Below, one piece after another: positions 17,192-25,981 of a DNA stretch of 64,000 bases; positions within the stretch are counted from its first letter, which is position 1; each line of letters starts with the position of its first letter. The position numbers and the translations under genes are program-made. The DNA is from Mycobacterium sp. AZCC_0083 (lineage in GTDB: Bacteria > Actinomycetota > Actinomycetes > Mycobacteriales > Mycobacteriaceae). The notes beneath the pieces were generated by a model. The model was not told the DNA's origin. It saw only the letters and a list, made by a program, of their open reading frames with translations, and searched no databases. The stretch is taken from contig NZ_JACHGP010000009.1 of NCBI RefSeq assembly GCF_014202335.1, positions 124,001-188,000 on the forward strand. Direction: 5' to 3'.

Positions 17192-17943
17192 GAGGTGGCC
17201 CTTTCCGTTGCATATTCCGCCGCTGCCTGCACGACACCGGCGAACAGTCGAAGGTCATCGAGTCGTTCCTCGGGGTGCCACTGCACCGCGAGGACGAACT
17301 GTGGCCCGGGAATTTCGACCGCCTCGACGACGCCGTCGGTATCCCACGCCGTGGCGATCAAGCCCTTGCCCAGTTCGGCGATGGCCTGGTGGTGATAGCA
17401 CTGTGCATCGGTGGACTCGCCGATCAGCGAAGCCAACCGGGTGCCGGGCACGGTGCTGATCACCGATGTGTTGAACACGGCGTTGCCTGCCTGGTGCCAG
17501 TTGTGGCCGACGACATCGGGCAGGTGCTGATGCAGGGTGCCGCCGAGCGCCACGTTGAGAACCTGGGCGCCGCGGCAGATTCCGAGCACCGGCAGGCCGC
17601 GTTCGAGTGCGCGCAGCACGAGCGCGAACTCCCAGGCGTCACGTTCGCGGGCCGGCTCGTCCGTGGTCGGGTGCGGCGGCTGGCCGTACGAAGCGGGGTC
17701 GACGTCCCTGCCGCCGGTGAGCACCAGCCCGTCCAATCCGTCGAGCACCCGATCGGCGATGTCGGCGTCAACCGGTTGCGGCGGAAGCAGCGTGACGATG
17801 CCGCCTGAAAGGGTGACGCCTTCGATGTAGATGGCAGGAAGGAAGCTGGCCATCACGTCCCAGACGCCGGTCTTCGCCTGTTGCAGATAGGTGGTGACGC
17901 CCAGAACCGGGCGCCGTGCCGTATCCCGTTCAGAGCCGCTCAA
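17188..17943 (-). CDS. class I glutamine amidotransferase / gamma-glutamyl hydrolase (peptidase C26, PuuD-like)
   Basis: 251 residues. Peptidase C26 hydrolases release glutamate from gamma-glutamyl compounds such as gamma-glutamyl-GABA. The nucleophile Cys123 is in GICRGAQ and the His-Glu pair is in QWHPEE near the C-terminus, so the catalytic triad is intact; DGLVLTGGRDVDP is also typical. The TTG start at 17943 lies 14 bp inside glnA4 in a different frame. It is the Rv2859c counterpart and the deglutamylating step of the proposed pathway. Confidence 0.86.
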   Translation of the reverse strand: MSGSERDTARRPVLGVTTYLQQAKTGVWDVMASFLPAIYIEGVTLSGGIVTLLPPQPVDADIADRVLDGLDGLVLTGGRDVDPASYGQPPHPTTDEPARERDAWEFALVLRALERGLPVLGICRGAQVLNVALGGTLHQHLPDVVGHNWHQAGNAVFNTSVISTVPGTRLASLIGESTDAQCYHHQAIAELGKGLIATAWDTDGVVEAVEIPGPQFVLAVQWHPEERLDDLRLFAGVVQAAAEYATERATS

Positions 17944-19306
17944 AACCGCGCACCCTCTCCCAGTCGGTCACCGCGGAGTTGAACGCATTCAGTTCGATCC
18001 GGGCGTTGTTCAGGTAGTGCTCGACGACCTCGTCGCCGAACGCTTCTCTGGCCACCGTCGAGGATTCGAACAGCGCCGCCGCCTCGGCCAGTGTGGTCGG
18101 AAGCCGTTCCGCGTCACCGGTATACGCGTTGCCCGAGCATGGGTCGGGCAGCTCGAGCTCGTTGTCGATGCCGTGCAGGCCGCCCGCGATGAGCGCGGCA
18201 ACGGCGAGGTACTGGTTGACGTCGCCGCCTGGCGCACGGCACTCCATCCGCATGCCGTGCCCGTGGCCGACCACGCGCAGTGCGCAGGTGCGGTTGTCCA
18301 TCCCCCACGCGACGGCGGTCGGGGCGAAGCTGCCCTCGACGAAACGCTTGTAGGAGTTGATGTTCGGTGCGTAGAACAGTGTCAGCTCGCGCAGCGTGGC
18401 CAACTGGCCCGCGATGAAGCTTTGGAACATCTTGGACATGCCGCGCGGCTGATCCTCGTCGGCGAACACCGCCGAACCGTCGTCGCCGCGGAACGAGATG
18501 TGGATATGGCAGCTGTTGCCTTCGCGCTCATCGTATTTCGCCATGAACGTGACGGCCTTGCCGTGCTGGTCGGCGATCTCCTTTGCACCATTCTTGTAGA
18601 TCGAATGGTTGTCGCAGGTGACCAGGGCGGTGTCGTAGCGGAAACCGATCTCCTGCTGGCCGAGGTTGCATTCGCCCTTGACGCCCTCGCAGTACATGCC
18701 TGCGCCCTCCATGCCGCGGCGGATGTCGCGCAGCAGTGGCTCCATCCGGGTCGAGGCAAGCATCGCGTAGTCGATGTTGTAGTCGGTGGCAGGCGTCATC
18801 CCCCGGTATCCGTTCGCCCACGCTTCCCGGTAGGTGTTGTCGAACACCATGAACTCCAGCTCGGTGGCGGCGACGGCGCCCATCTTGCGTTCCGCGAGCC
18901 GGTCCAGCTGCCTGCTCAGAATGCTGCGCGGCGCAGGGACGACCGGGCTGCCGTCGTGCCAGCCGAGGTCGGCCATCACCAGCGCGGTGCCTGGTAGCCA
19001 CGGCAGCAGCCGCAGCGTGCCGAAGTCGGCCGTCATCACCATGTCGCCGTAGCCGCCCTCCCAGCTCGACATCGCGTAGCCGTCGACCGTATTCATGTCG
19101 ACGTCGACGGAGAGCAGGTAGTTGCAGCACTCGGCACCGTGGGCGGCGATGTCGTCGACGAACAGGCGCGCCGAGATCCGCTTTCCGGTCAATCGGCCCT
19201 GCATGTCGGTGAAGCCAACGATCACCGTGTCGATCTCACCGGCGGCCACTAGGCGCTCTAGCTCCGTTTGCGACAGCATGCCGGGCCGTTCCGTGGATGT
19301 CGCCAT
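17930..19306 (-). CDS. glnA4: glutamine synthetase-like protein GlnA4 (probable gamma-glutamylamide synthetase)
   Basis: ATP-dependent ligation of glutamate to an amine. The 458 residues have ATELEFMVF, the metal and ammonia-site region GKAVTFMAKYDEREGNSCHIH, and NSYKRFVEGSFAPTAVAWG. The neighbours (amidase, ALDH, SDR, permease) and work on Streptomyces GlnA4 point to an amine such as ethanolamine rather than ammonia; this is inference. ATG at 19306 has GGGAGGG 8 nt upstream and is preferred to the start 8 codons earlier. It is the first gene of the minus-strand operon. Confidence 0.9.
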   Translation of the reverse strand: MATSTERPGMLSQTELERLVAAGEIDTVIVGFTDMQGRLTGKRISARLFVDDIAAHGAECCNYLLSVDVDMNTVDGYAMSSWEGGYGDMVMTADFGTLRLLPWLPGTALVMADLGWHDGSPVVPAPRSILSRQLDRLAERKMGAVAATELEFMVFDNTYREAWANGYRGMTPATDYNIDYAMLASTRMEPLLRDIRRGMEGAGMYCEGVKGECNLGQQEIGFRYDTALVTCDNHSIYKNGAKEIADQHGKAVTFMAKYDEREGNSCHIHISFRGDDGSAVFADEDQPRGMSKMFQSFIAGQLATLRELTLFYAPNINSYKRFVEGSFAPTAVAWGMDNRTCALRVVGHGHGMRMECRAPGGDVNQYLAVAALIAGGLHGIDNELELPDPCSGNAYTGDAERLPTTLAEAAALFESSTVAREAFGDEVVEHYLNNARIELNAFNSAVTDWERVRGFERL

Positions 19307-19361
19307 CGCGGGCCCTCCCTTGTCAGTCATGTCGAAAAGTCAACCATTGGAAACCGTACTG

Positions 19362-19409
19362 CTACCTAAATCCAGGGCAGTTTTACACAACTGTCACTGC
19401 CAAAGGTAG
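19362..19409. promoter_or_regulatory. concentric dyads in the glnA4/permease divergent promoter
   Basis: CTACCT (19362-19367) pairs with AGGTAG (19404-19409), and CAGTT (19378-19382) pairs with AACTG (19389-19393); both are centred at 19385.5. GGCAGT/ACTGCC (19376-19401) is a third, offset dyad. This is the likely control region for both transcription units, perhaps for the cluster's GntR protein. A TANNNT -10 candidate (TAATGT) is at 19431-19436 for the permease. Confidence 0.45.
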
Positions 19410-19494
19410 GACACAAGACCAATAGCACTCTAATGTGCCTAGGCAGTGGACCGCCGCATCAACGGCGGACTAGGCCTGACGAAGGAGAATCACC

Positions 19495-21078
19495 GTGCCC
19501 GAAGGTCACGATCTGCCGGAGCTGACCGATGACGAGAGACACCTCGCCAGCCTCGGCTACACGCAAGAGCTGAATCGCTCCTGGTCCGGCTTCAGCAACT
19601 TCGCCATCTCGTTCTCGATCATTTCGATCCTTGCGGGCTGCTTCACGTCGTTCGGCCTCGGCTGGAACAACGGCGGCCCTGCGGCGATCGCCTGGGGCTG
19701 GCCGATCGTCTCGGTCTTCATCCTGATCATCGGGCTGTGCATGTCGGAGCTCGTCTCCGCCTACCCCACGTCCGGCGGCATCTACTGGTGGGCAAGCAAA
19801 CTCGGTGGGGCCAAGGCCGGCTTCTACACTGGCTGGCTCAACCTGATCGGACTGATCGCGATCCTGGCGTCGGTCGCCTACGGCGCCGCGACGTTCCTGG
19901 ACCTCACGCTGGGCACGTTCAGCGAAACCTGGCTCGCGGGCTACAGCTTGACCAGGACGTTCCTCATCTTCCTGGTGATTCTGGCGTTGTCGGCGACGGT
20001 CAACATCTTCTCGTCGCATCTGCTCGCGGTGATCAACAACATCTCGGTGTGGTGGCACGTCGCGGGTGCGGCGATCGTCATCGGGATCCTGATCTTCGTT
20101 CCGGCGCAGCACGCCAGCTTCGGTGACGTGTTCGCCAAGACCATCAACAACAGCGGCATGTTCGGCGGCACGACGTCGGGCTTCGGTTTCCTGCTCCTGG
20201 TGTTGCCGATCTCGGCGATCCTGACGCAGTACACGATCACGGGCTACGACGCGTCCGCCCACCTCTCGGAGGAGACCCAGGGCGCGGCCGACGGCGCGGC
20301 CAAGGGCATTTGGCGCTCGATCTTCTACTCGGCGATCGGTGGCTGGATCCTGCTGCTGACGTTCCTGTTCGCCGTGCAGGACTCCGATGCGGTGTCGGCG
20401 GGCGGCGGCGCGGTCGCGGTCATCTTTGCGCAGGCGATGGACTCCAAGTGGGTTGGCATCGTGCTCCTGATCTCGACGGCCGGCCAGCTCTTCTGCACCA
20501 CCGCCTGCCAGACCAGCGCCTCGCGCATGCTGTTCGCGTTCAGCCGCGACCGTGCGGTTCCCGGACACCAGTTGTGGGCCAAGGTCAGCAAGCACAAGAT
20601 CCCCGCCAACGGCGTCATCGTCACCGCGGCGCTCGCCGCCATTCTGACGCTGCCCGCGCTGGTCCAGGTCGACGTCAACGGCGCACCGGTCCCGATCGCG
20701 TTCTTCGCGGTGGTGTCCATCGGCGTGGTGGGGCTCTACCTCTGCTTCGCGGTGCCGATCTACTACCGCTGGAAGGCCGGCGACGAGTTCCCCGTCGGCA
20801 AGTGGAACTTGCGTGGACATCACAAGTGGATGGCACCCGTTGCCCTGATCGAAATCGTCGTCACCTCGATCATCGCCATGTTCCCGACGTCCTCGGGCGG
20901 CGTGCCGTGGGGTGACGCCTTCGAGTGGAAGTTCGTCAACTACACCCCGCTGCTCGTCGGCGGCGTGCTGATCCTGCTCTACATTTACTGGCACGCCTCG
21001 GTGAAGAACTGGTTCACCGGGCCCATCAAGCAGGTCGAACTCACCGAGTCGGGCGAGGAAATCATCCTCGAGACCTGA
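19495..21078 (+). CDS. APC-superfamily amino acid/amine permease
   Basis: 527-residue inner-membrane secondary transporter with about 12 hydrophobic segments and the APC-type features NFAISFSIISILAG, AYPTSGGIYWWAS and YDASAHLSEET, typical of the GABA/polyamine permease branch. GTG at 19495 follows GAAGGAG. It is divergent from glnA4 with a shared dyad-rich region, so it probably imports the amine processed by the operon (PuuP-like role). The 3' end is followed by a duplicated hydrolase terminus. Confidence 0.9.
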   Translation: MPEGHDLPELTDDERHLASLGYTQELNRSWSGFSNFAISFSIISILAGCFTSFGLGWNNGGPAAIAWGWPIVSVFILIIGLCMSELVSAYPTSGGIYWWASKLGGAKAGFYTGWLNLIGLIAILASVAYGAATFLDLTLGTFSETWLAGYSLTRTFLIFLVILALSATVNIFSSHLLAVINNISVWWHVAGAAIVIGILIFVPAQHASFGDVFAKTINNSGMFGGTTSGFGFLLLVLPISAILTQYTITGYDASAHLSEETQGAADGAAKGIWRSIFYSAIGGWILLLTFLFAVQDSDAVSAGGGAVAVIFAQAMDSKWVGIVLLISTAGQLFCTTACQTSASRMLFAFSRDRAVPGHQLWAKVSKHKIPANGVIVTAALAAILTLPALVQVDVNGAPVPIAFFAVVSIGVVGLYLCFAVPIYYRWKAGDEFPVGKWNLRGHHKWMAPVALIEIVVTSIIAMFPTSSGGVPWGDAFEWKFVNYTPLLVGGVLILLYIYWHASVKNWFTGPIKQVELTESGEEIILET

Positions 21079-21102
21079 CCGGTGTGGCAGGACGCCGCCG
21101 AG

Positions 21103-21145
21103 CTCACCAGGTGCTGGTGAGCATCACGATCTCGGCGGCCAACTG
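21103..21145 (-). repeat. duplicate of the hydrolase 3' end (left flank of the SNF2 insertion)
   Basis: 43 bp identical at 42 positions to 24684-24726. On the minus strand it reads QLAAEIVMLTSTW-stop, the C-terminus of the hydrolase at 24685 with one substitution. It marks where that gene originally ended, convergent to the permease, before the 3.5-kb segment with the SNF2 gene came in. Confidence 0.85.
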
Positions 21146-21192
21146 TACTGAAAGGCAGTGGGGCACGGTTTTGCGGTTGGGCCACAGATCCT

Positions 21193-24100
21193 CTACCCAA
21201 AGAGTTCTCGTACATCCGACGCGGTGATGGCCGACCCGAAGACCTCGCCATCGTCGACGACGGCGGTGAACAGTTCGCGCTTACGCTCCTGCAGCGCGAC
21301 CACCTTCTCCTCGATGGTGCCCTGCGAAACGAGCCGATAGACCGTCACCGGCCGCGTCTGACCGATGCGATGGGTCCGGTCGATGGCCTGAGCCTCGGCT
21401 GCTGGATTCCACCACGGGTCACAAACGAAGCAGTAGTCGGCTTCTGTGAGGTTGAGTCCGAAGCCGCCGGCCTTGAGGCTGATCAAGAACACCTGGTTGG
21501 TGCCTGCCCTGAAGCTGCGGATGGCGGCCGCACGCTGGCGCGAACTCGATGATCCGTCCAGGTAGCTGTAACTGACTCCTACTGCGTCCAGGCTCGCTCG
21601 CAGGATCTCGAGGAAACCGGTGAACTGGCTGAAGACCAACGCGCTGTGGCCTTCAGACACCAACTCGGGCAACCGTTCGACCAGGAAGTCGACCTTCGCA
21701 GCGCCAACGTCGAGCTTTGACTCGTCGACCAATCCGGCATGGAGGCTGAGCTGCCGCAGCAGGGTCAACGACCGGAACACCTGAAACCGGTTCTTCTCCC
21801 ATTCGCCCAGTAGCCCGAGCACCTTCTGGCGCTCGCGGGCCATCCGGGTGTCGTAGATCTTTCGGTGTTTGGCACTGAGGTCGAGCGTGAGCATCTGTTC
21901 TTGCTTCGGCGGCAGTTCCGTCGCGACCTGGCCCTTGGTTCGGCGCAGCATCACCGGCTTTATCCGGCGGCGCAGCACGGGCAACCGTTCTTTGTTGCTT
22001 CCCGACTCGATCGGCTTGCGGAAGTAGTCGGTGAACGCCTTGGGCGACGGGAAGAGGCCCGGAGCGGTGATCGACAGCAAGGACCACAACTCCATCAGGT
22101 TGTTCTCCATGGGCGTGCCGGTGATGGCCAGTTTGAATCGGGCGGCGAGTCGACGCACGCATTGATGGGTTTTGCTGGTGTGGTTCTTGACGAACTGGGC
22201 CTCGTCGAGAATGACTCCCGCCCAATCGATCCCGGCGTACGCTTCGAAATCGATGCGCAGCAGAGCATACGAGGTGACGACGATGTCGGCGTTCGCAGCT
22301 TGGTCCGCCAGTGACGTGCCCGATCGGGCTTCCGTGCTGGTGACGGCCACCGCAGTCAGCCCAGGGGTGAACTTGCGGCACTCGTCGACCCAGTTGGTGA
22401 CCACGCTGGTGGGCGCGACCACCAGGAACCGTCGGGGGCCCCGCTCGGCGGCGCGGGCGATGAGCGCGAGGGTCTGCACCGTCTTACCTAGCCCCATGTC
22501 GTCGGCCAGCACGCCACCAAGTTCGTTGTCCCACAAGAACGACAGCCAGTTCAGGCCGTCGCGTTGATAGTCCCGCAGCGTGGCATCGAGACCCTCTGGC
22601 ACGGCCACCGGAACGGGTGGCCGCGCCGTGGCCAGCCGCGCGAGACTTTCCTGCCAGGCGGCAACCTGCTTGTCGACGACGCCAAGGGCAAGCAGCTCCT
22701 CCCACAACGTGACGTTGTAAGAACCCGCATTAACCTTGTCGCCCTCGATCTCGCCGAGCGCCCGCGCTTCCTCGATGAGTTCCCGCAGGCGGAGGAGTTC
22801 CGGCGTGTCGAGGCGGAAGTAGACCCCGTTGGGCAGCAGCATATGCGTTGCCCCCGAGGCCAATTCTGCGATGACCGCGGCGATGGGCACCTGTTGCCCG
22901 TCGACCTGCACGGAGATGCTGAGGTCGAACCAGTCGTTGCGCACCGGCTCCCCGTCGCCGCTGCTGAACTCCAGCTGCGGAGCGTCGTCCGCGGCACGGA
23001 AATCACGTGCGCCCTCGTCTAGCTCGACTGTGAAGGCGTCGCGGCAGTCCAGTTGCGGGAGGATCTCGCTGCAGAGCACCGCGGCCTCGACCAACGTAAG
23101 TTCGGTGGCCGAGCGCAAGGTTGCCGTCGATGCCACCGTGGTGGCGTCTGCCGCGGAATTGGCATCGTCGATCGCCAACAACTCGTCAACTACCCCGGCA
23201 TAGGCAATGCCGCGCAACTTCCGCTGGATATGTTGTGTCGCTTGCTGTTTCCAGGTGTGCGCCGCGGCCGCGACGGCCCGCAGCGCGGGGGTGGCCCGCT
23301 CCCAGGCGAGGTCCTCGGCGTCCGCGTCACGGTAACCCGTCCGCTGCGGATGCGAATCGGGATCGAAATCGTGGTGTTTGTCATTCACCTCGTAGCGCGT
23401 GCTCCAGAACGCACGGGCGCCATCGTGACTCAGCTTCACCGTCAGTACTGGCAGCGGCCCACTGATGGTGGGCGGGGTGAATAGCCCCTCCTCGATCTCC
23501 ACCGGCGCGACGTCGACCAACCGTGGGAGCACGTCGAGCGAGAACTCCGCGATCGTCTCGGCGGGAATGTGCACCCGGTCGTTGCGGCCGATAAGGTCCA
23601 GCGTGGTACGTCCGGGCACCGGATCGAACCGGCCTAGCCGCAATACCCCGTCGACGACCCTGTACATCCCGTGCGGAGAAGGTGAACCGATCAGGCCCAC
23701 ACCGTCGGGATCACATCGCTCGCCGTCCACGACAAGAACGACCGACATTGTGGCGCCACCGGCGTCATCGGAGACGAAGTCGAGCCGCAACTGCGCATTC
23801 TTGATGAAGTCGACGGCTTGCAAACCTTTGGCGGCGACCATGGTGACCCCGACGGCGACGGCGTCGTCAAGCCGCGACCAGAAGGCGGGTGGCACGTGGC
23901 TGATGGTCATGGCGTCGCCGATGGGCAGGACACCAGACCTGTTCGCTTCGTTCAGGAGCGCACGGACCGCGGCATACTGGCTCCGATCGAATTCGCCGGC
24001 CTCGGCGTGGTACGCCAGGCGTTGCCAGGTCAGGCCGGTCTTGATCCAGGTTCCGCGCTTGCCGACGGTGACGGGGCGCAGCGCGATCGTCGTGCCGGGA

Positions 24101-24534
24101 CGGTACCGAGTAGGTGCTGCGATGGAGAACTCCAACCCGATCGGCGAGGCGTGCTCGCCGCTCAGAGGCGCCAGCTCGTCCAACACCTTGGTGAGAACGG
24201 TGCGCCACCCGTCGGTGTCGGGAGGCCGAGACTCACCCTGCGCAGCAGTCAGTAGCAGTGCGACGGCGTGTTTGCAGTAGGCGCCGACAGGGCAGGAGCA
24301 GTCGGCCCACACCAGCTCGAGATCGTCGTCGAAGGACTCGAAGTTGACGCTGACCCCGTACACGCGGTCGCCAGAACCGGAACAAAAACCAGTGAGCTCG
24401 AGGCCGTCATCGCTCCATGCCGTATCGCGTACACGGCCCTGATTGGCATACCGCAGACCGCGTGTGATCGCCGCATCGTCGAAGTCGGCGAGAAGTTCAT
24501 CAGTGTCGAGGACGAAGCCGTGGGGCGACAACAT
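21193..24534 (-). CDS. SWIM zinc-finger SNF2/RapA-family helicase
   Basis: Large SF2 ATPase of 1113 residues. An N-terminal SWIM zinc finger has Cys79, Cys81, Cys87 and His89 (CSCPVGAYCKH). A long middle region precedes the helicase core with motif I DDMGLGKT, motif II DEAQ, TGTPMENNLMELW, and the C-terminal motifs GGFGLNLT and AIDRTHRIGQ. This is the HelZ-like type found in actinobacteria; its role may be chromatin, transcription recycling or defence, which sequence cannot decide. ATG at 24534 is chosen over an unlikely 39-codon extension. No methylase or nuclease partner is adjacent. Confidence 0.92.
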   Translation of the reverse strand: MLSPHGFVLDTDELLADFDDAAITRGLRYANQGRVRDTAWSDDGLELTGFCSGSGDRVYGVSVNFESFDDDLELVWADCSCPVGAYCKHAVALLLTAAQGESRPPDTDGWRTVLTKVLDELAPLSGEHASPIGLEFSIAAPTRYRPGTTIALRPVTVGKRGTWIKTGLTWQRLAYHAEAGEFDRSQYAAVRALLNEANRSGVLPIGDAMTISHVPPAFWSRLDDAVAVGVTMVAAKGLQAVDFIKNAQLRLDFVSDDAGGATMSVVLVVDGERCDPDGVGLIGSPSPHGMYRVVDGVLRLGRFDPVPGRTTLDLIGRNDRVHIPAETIAEFSLDVLPRLVDVAPVEIEEGLFTPPTISGPLPVLTVKLSHDGARAFWSTRYEVNDKHHDFDPDSHPQRTGYRDADAEDLAWERATPALRAVAAAAHTWKQQATQHIQRKLRGIAYAGVVDELLAIDDANSAADATTVASTATLRSATELTLVEAAVLCSEILPQLDCRDAFTVELDEGARDFRAADDAPQLEFSSGDGEPVRNDWFDLSISVQVDGQQVPIAAVIAELASGATHMLLPNGVYFRLDTPELLRLRELIEEARALGEIEGDKVNAGSYNVTLWEELLALGVVDKQVAAWQESLARLATARPPVPVAVPEGLDATLRDYQRDGLNWLSFLWDNELGGVLADDMGLGKTVQTLALIARAAERGPRRFLVVAPTSVVTNWVDECRKFTPGLTAVAVTSTEARSGTSLADQAANADIVVTSYALLRIDFEAYAGIDWAGVILDEAQFVKNHTSKTHQCVRRLAARFKLAITGTPMENNLMELWSLLSITAPGLFPSPKAFTDYFRKPIESGSNKERLPVLRRRIKPVMLRRTKGQVATELPPKQEQMLTLDLSAKHRKIYDTRMARERQKVLGLLGEWEKNRFQVFRSLTLLRQLSLHAGLVDESKLDVGAAKVDFLVERLPELVSEGHSALVFSQFTGFLEILRASLDAVGVSYSYLDGSSSSRQRAAAIRSFRAGTNQVFLISLKAGGFGLNLTEADYCFVCDPWWNPAAEAQAIDRTHRIGQTRPVTVYRLVSQGTIEEKVVALQERKRELFTAVVDDGEVFGSAITASDVRELFG

Positions 24535-24683
24535 AGGCGAAGGATAGAGACGGGCCCCGACATCGTCAGTGACGTCGGGTCGGTGTGTCCGCGCGCAAGG
24601 CAGCGGGGCGAATCGCATGCAGCACGGGCGACACTGCGGCCACTTCCGCAACGGACATTGAGTCGCGGTGAGCGATTCTTCCC

Positions 24684-24726
24684 CTCACCAGGTGCTGGTG
24701 CGCATCACGATCTCGGCGGCCAACTG
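24684..24726 (-). repeat. hydrolase 3' terminus, right copy of the 43-bp direct repeat
   Basis: This is the functional end of the hydrolase gene (QLAAEIVMRTSTW-stop) and the right-hand partner of 21103-21145. The segment between the repeats (21146-24683) contains only the SNF2 gene and short spacers. Confidence 0.85.
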
Positions 24727-25248
24727 GGCCGTCGACTCGTGCGCGTTGCGCCTGCCGAGCAGCTCGACCAGTCGGTAGTCGCCGTAGACGTAGCGCTGGC
24801 TGGCCTTGGCGACGTTGCGGGCCGACGGCGTGCTGACCAGCGCGGTGGTGTTCACCTCCACCGGTGGACAGTGCTCGTCGCGGATCACGCCTGCCTGGTC
24901 GGCGACGCACGGGTGGCCGCGGTCGATCACGACCAGTCCGATGAAGCGGTCGAGGCGGGTGGCCGCGAGCTCCCACGCCAGTTCTCCGCCGACGCGATCG
25001 CCGACCAGCAGCGCCCAGCGCACCTTGAGGGCGTCCAGGATGCCGACCACCGCCTTGGGGCTCAGCCGCGGGTCGGGTGCGATGACGACGGTCCGCAGCG
25101 ATGCGGTGTGCAGCCGCTGACAGACGGCGTCGTAGGCCGACGGTCCCTGGTGTGCGGCCCCGAGCAGGACGACGACCGACCCCTTGTCGGGACCCGACAC
25201 GTCCACGGTGGCCGGGAACCCGTCGACGGTCACCACGGTCGAAGGCAT
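24685..25248 (-). CDS. small alpha/beta-hydrolase-fold protein lacking the usual nucleophile
   Basis: 187 residues. The fold pattern is visible in VVVLLGAAHQGPSAYDAV, VIAPDPRLS and LLVGDRVGGELAWELAATRLDRFIGLVVIDRG. Where active members have G-x-Ser-x-G this protein has GDRVG, so the nucleophile position is arginine. It is also shorter than the usual 250-300 residues. It may be a non-catalytic or degenerate member. The last 13 codons are duplicated at 21103. Confidence 0.72.
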   Translation of the reverse strand: MPSTVVTVDGFPATVDVSGPDKGSVVVLLGAAHQGPSAYDAVCQRLHTASLRTVVIAPDPRLSPKAVVGILDALKVRWALLVGDRVGGELAWELAATRLDRFIGLVVIDRGHPCVADQAGVIRDEHCPPVEVNTTALVSTPSARNVAKASQRYVYGDYRLVELLGRRNAHESTAQLAAEIVMRTSTW

Positions 25249-25312
25249 TCGGTCACGCTACAGGGATTGATCGTGTTCGCGGGCGGGTTTTCACTCGGTC
25301 CTTACTTTGCAG

Positions 25313-25981
25313 TCAGCTCGACTCGAGGCGCTGCGCCTGCTTGGTCACGAGTTCCATAAACGTCTGCGGCAGCGTCGCTTTGACGGCGATTGTCGGGTTC
25401 GGCGTCGGGAGTGCGATCCCGAACAGGGCCGAACGCCCGACGTTCTCGAAGGAGAAGTAGACGCTGCTGCGCACCGTGCCCAGCTGCATGGTCTGCTCGT
25501 AGGCGAGCGCACCGGGGCGCGGTGTCTCGAGCCGGGTGGTGGTCATCGGGATGCCTTGCGATGACCGGTCGAAGAAGGTCTGGAAGCTGGCACACCGCTG
25601 CGCCACCGCGTCCAGCGCGTCGAGGTCGAGTGGCCATGACACCACGGTCATCACGATCCGGGCACCGTCGTAGGCCACCACGTACTTCACCGCGCTGCCC
25701 GCGCCGCGCTCGGCCGAGGCGGCGATCACTCGGGTGAGTCCGTCCGAGCAGCCCTCGGGACTGGACAGCATCGCCGGTGGTCCGCCCGCGCCGTCGGCCT
25801 GGCCGGGTTTCTCGGGGATGCGGTCGTACTGCACGCCGGGCGGGAAGTCGGCGGCGGTCAGAACCGCCGACTCCAGCCGGGCGCCCGGCCAGGTCGCGGT
25901 GCCTTCGATGGCGTGTGCGCAGCCGGACAGTGCGGTGGTGATGACCACCAGTACCGCGGCTGCGGTGCGCCGTCCGATCAT
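25313..25981 (-). CDS. putative lipoprotein of unknown function
   Basis: 222 residues. The N-terminus MIGRRTAAAVLVVITTALSG ends in a lipobox with Cys21, predicting export and lipid anchoring. The remainder is a soluble domain without a recognised catalytic motif. The start ATG overlaps the cobQ stop (ATGA), so expression is coupled to cobQ although no functional link is evident. Confidence 0.8.
   Translation of the reverse strand: MIGRRTAAAVLVVITTALSGCAHAIEGTATWPGARLESAVLTAADFPPGVQYDRIPEKPGQADGAGGPPAMLSSPEGCSDGLTRVIAASAERGAGSAVKYVVAYDGARIVMTVVSWPLDLDALDAVAQRCASFQTFFDRSSQGIPMTTTRLETPRPGALAYEQTMQLGTVRSSVYFSFENVGRSALFGIALPTPNPTIAVKATLPQTFMELVTKQAQRLESS

Noticed and set aside
21193..24534. SNF2 gene as part of a DISARM-type or other multi-gene defence system
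   Set aside because: No methylase, nuclease, phospholipase or other defence gene is adjacent; flanking genes are metabolic.
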